This document shows positions 14,250 through 14,888 of a stretch of DNA of 14,888 nt, in pieces. Source of the stretch: an uncultured Bacillota bacterium. GTDB taxonomy: Bacteria > Bacillota > Clostridia > Peptostreptococcales > Anaerovoracaceae. The stretch is taken from assembly GCA_959606705.1 (NCBI GenBank), contig CAUHLX010000025.1:1-14888 (forward strand), given 5' to 3'. Positions within the stretch are counted from its first letter, which is position 1; every line of letters begins with the position of its first letter. The notes under the pieces were generated by a model. That model saw only the letters and a program-made list of their open reading frames with translations, searched no databases and was not told the origin of the DNA. A program made the position numbers and the translations under genes.

Positions 14250-14263
14250 ATAACATAGGTTAT
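14250..14263. promoter_or_regulatory. Crp/Fnr-type operator ATAACATAGGTTAT (copy 2)
   Basis: The palindrome has perfect ATAAC/GTTAT arms and a 4-bp spacer. It matches copy 1 at 10774-10787 over ATATAACnnAGGTTAT. Its inner edge lies 23 bp from the -10; copy 1 lies 22 bp from the trxB -10. The matching geometry at two separate promoters is the main reason to call it functional. Confidence 0.65.
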
Positions 14264-14286
14264 GGTCTGATAAAAAATAATCAATC

Positions 14287-14309
14287 AAAAAGGCCCCCGA
14301 AGGGGGCCT
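14287..14309 (-). terminator. Intrinsic terminator of the aspartate kinase gene
   Basis: AGGCCCCC and GGGGGCCT form a very stable 8-bp GC-rich stem around a 3-base loop (GAA on plus, TTC on minus). Read on the minus strand it runs into TTTTTGATTG. It separates the aspartate kinase transcript from the YfcC promoter. Confidence 0.9.
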
Positions 14310-14321
14310 GTGAGTCCGGAA

Positions 14322-14356
14322 AGGGAGGTGCGCAAACGTCCTCGTGCGTCCTCCCT
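14322..14356 (-). other. Second hairpin in the aspartate kinase 3' region
   Basis: AGGGAGG (14322-14328) pairs with CCTCCCT (14350-14356), and inside it CGCA (14331-14334) pairs with TGCG (14345-14348) around a 10-base loop. It has no U-tract on either strand. A small GTCGAT-CA-ATCGAC palindrome (14376-14389) also overlaps the stop codon. These may stabilise the 3' end; no known RNA family is recognised. Confidence 0.35.
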
Positions 14357-14380
14357 CCTATGATGTCAGAGAAGCGTCGA

Positions 14381-14888
14381 TCAATCGACCTTTCCCACGA
14401 ATGCGTCGTAGATTGCCTGAATTGCCTTTTCAAATTCGTCATTTTCCACGCCCACTACGATGTTCATCTCGCTGGAGCCCTGATCGATCATGCGAATGTT
14501 GACCCCCGCTTCAAACAGCGCGGTAAACAAGGCGGCGGACACGCCGCGGCGTTTGGCCATCCCCGCGCCGACGGTAGCGATCAGTGCCATGTTGTCGAAG
14601 ACATCCATCTTATCCGGCTGCAGACGACGCTCGAACTCTTCCAGAATGTCATCCAGATGACCATCCAGCCGCTTCTTGTTGATCACCACGGAAATGGTGT
14701 CGATGCCGCTGGGCAGATGCTCAAAGTTGATGTTGTACTCCTCCAAAATGCTGAGAATCCGGCGAACGAACCCTATCTCCGCGCTCATCATGTTCTTGTA
14801 GATGGCGATGACCGTAAAGTCCTTGCTCCCCGCGATTCCCGTGATGATCCGCCCCTCGTCCAAATGCGGCTGGGAAACGATGGTGGTT
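14381..14888 (-). CDS. Aspartate kinase, C-terminal ACT domains (partial, N-terminus beyond right edge)
   Basis: The frame is open from the right edge to a TGA at 14381 and gives 168 residues; the kinase domain lies outside the window. Upstream of an internal TTG the frame continues as TTIVSQPHLDEG, so the gene is cut by the edge and does not start at 14863. The visible part has two ACT domains. The first contains ITGIAGSKDFTVIAIYKN and PSGIDTISVV; the second contains ATVGAGMAKRRGVSAALF, NIRMIDQGSSEMNIVVGV and a closing helix. This is the regulatory region of monofunctional aspartate kinase, which phosphorylates aspartate to start lysine, threonine and methionine synthesis and is inhibited by end products bound at the ACT interface. 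Which isozyme and which inhibitor cannot be told. A strong terminator follows. Confidence 0.92.
   Translation of the reverse strand, partial: TTIVSQPHLDEGRIITGIAGSKDFTVIAIYKNMMSAEIGFVRRILSILEEYNINFEHLPSGIDTISVVINKKRLDGHLDDILEEFERRLQPDKMDVFDNMALIATVGAGMAKRRGVSAALFTALFEAGVNIRMIDQGSSEMNIVVGVENDEFEKAIQAIYDAFVGKVD

Overview
The window looks like a chromosomal segment of an anaerobic, moderate-GC Firmicute, most likely a clostridial lineage. The evidence is strong AGGAGG-type ribosome binding sites, tight operons, hairpin-plus-U-tract terminators, a DUF362 ferredoxin protein, a ferredoxin-era nitroreductase, a CprK-like Crp/Fnr regulator, and an aspartate kinase tail of clostridial type. I cannot assign a genus. 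No rRNA, tRNA, CRISPR array, insertion sequence or phage gene is visible.

Layout. Positions 1-816 (minus) hold a LysR-family regulator cut by the left edge. It is divergent from an operon at 1048-3845 encoding a DUF819 membrane protein and an N-acyl-D-amino-acid deacylase. A cytoplasmic gamma-glutamyltransferase-family protein (3850-5499, minus) converges on that operon. Positions 5677-7357 (plus) hold a DUF362/ferredoxin protein and a small nitroreductase. Positions 7526-10676 (minus) form an operon read as thioredoxin reductase, thioredoxin, aryl-sulfate sulfotransferase, closed by a clear terminator. A Crp/Fnr-family regulator (10861-11553, plus) is divergent from it. Positions 11563-14171 (minus) hold a YfcC-family transporter followed by an M20 amidohydrolase. 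An aspartate kinase (14381 to the right edge, minus) ends at its own terminator.

How it fits together. Two modules each pair a transporter with an amide hydrolase (DUF819 + D-aminoacylase; YfcC + M20), and with the gamma-glutamyltransferase they suggest scavenging of acylated or peptide-linked amino acids. The most interesting part is regulatory. The palindrome ATAACnnnnGTTAT occurs in the trxB/Crp-Fnr intergenic region and again upstream of the YfcC operon. In both places it sits 22-23 bp upstream of a good -10 hexamer, the class II (-41.5) geometry of FNR/CRP activators. The adjacent Crp/Fnr protein carries a VTVSR recognition helix like that of CprK, so it is the natural candidate to control both operons.

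Other unusual points: the thioredoxin reductase lacks the HRRxxxR NADPH-phosphate motif, the thioredoxin has TCGPC instead of WCGPC, and the sulfotransferase keeps all four catalytic residues of AssT but has no signal peptide and is encoded with a cytoplasmic thiol-redox pair.
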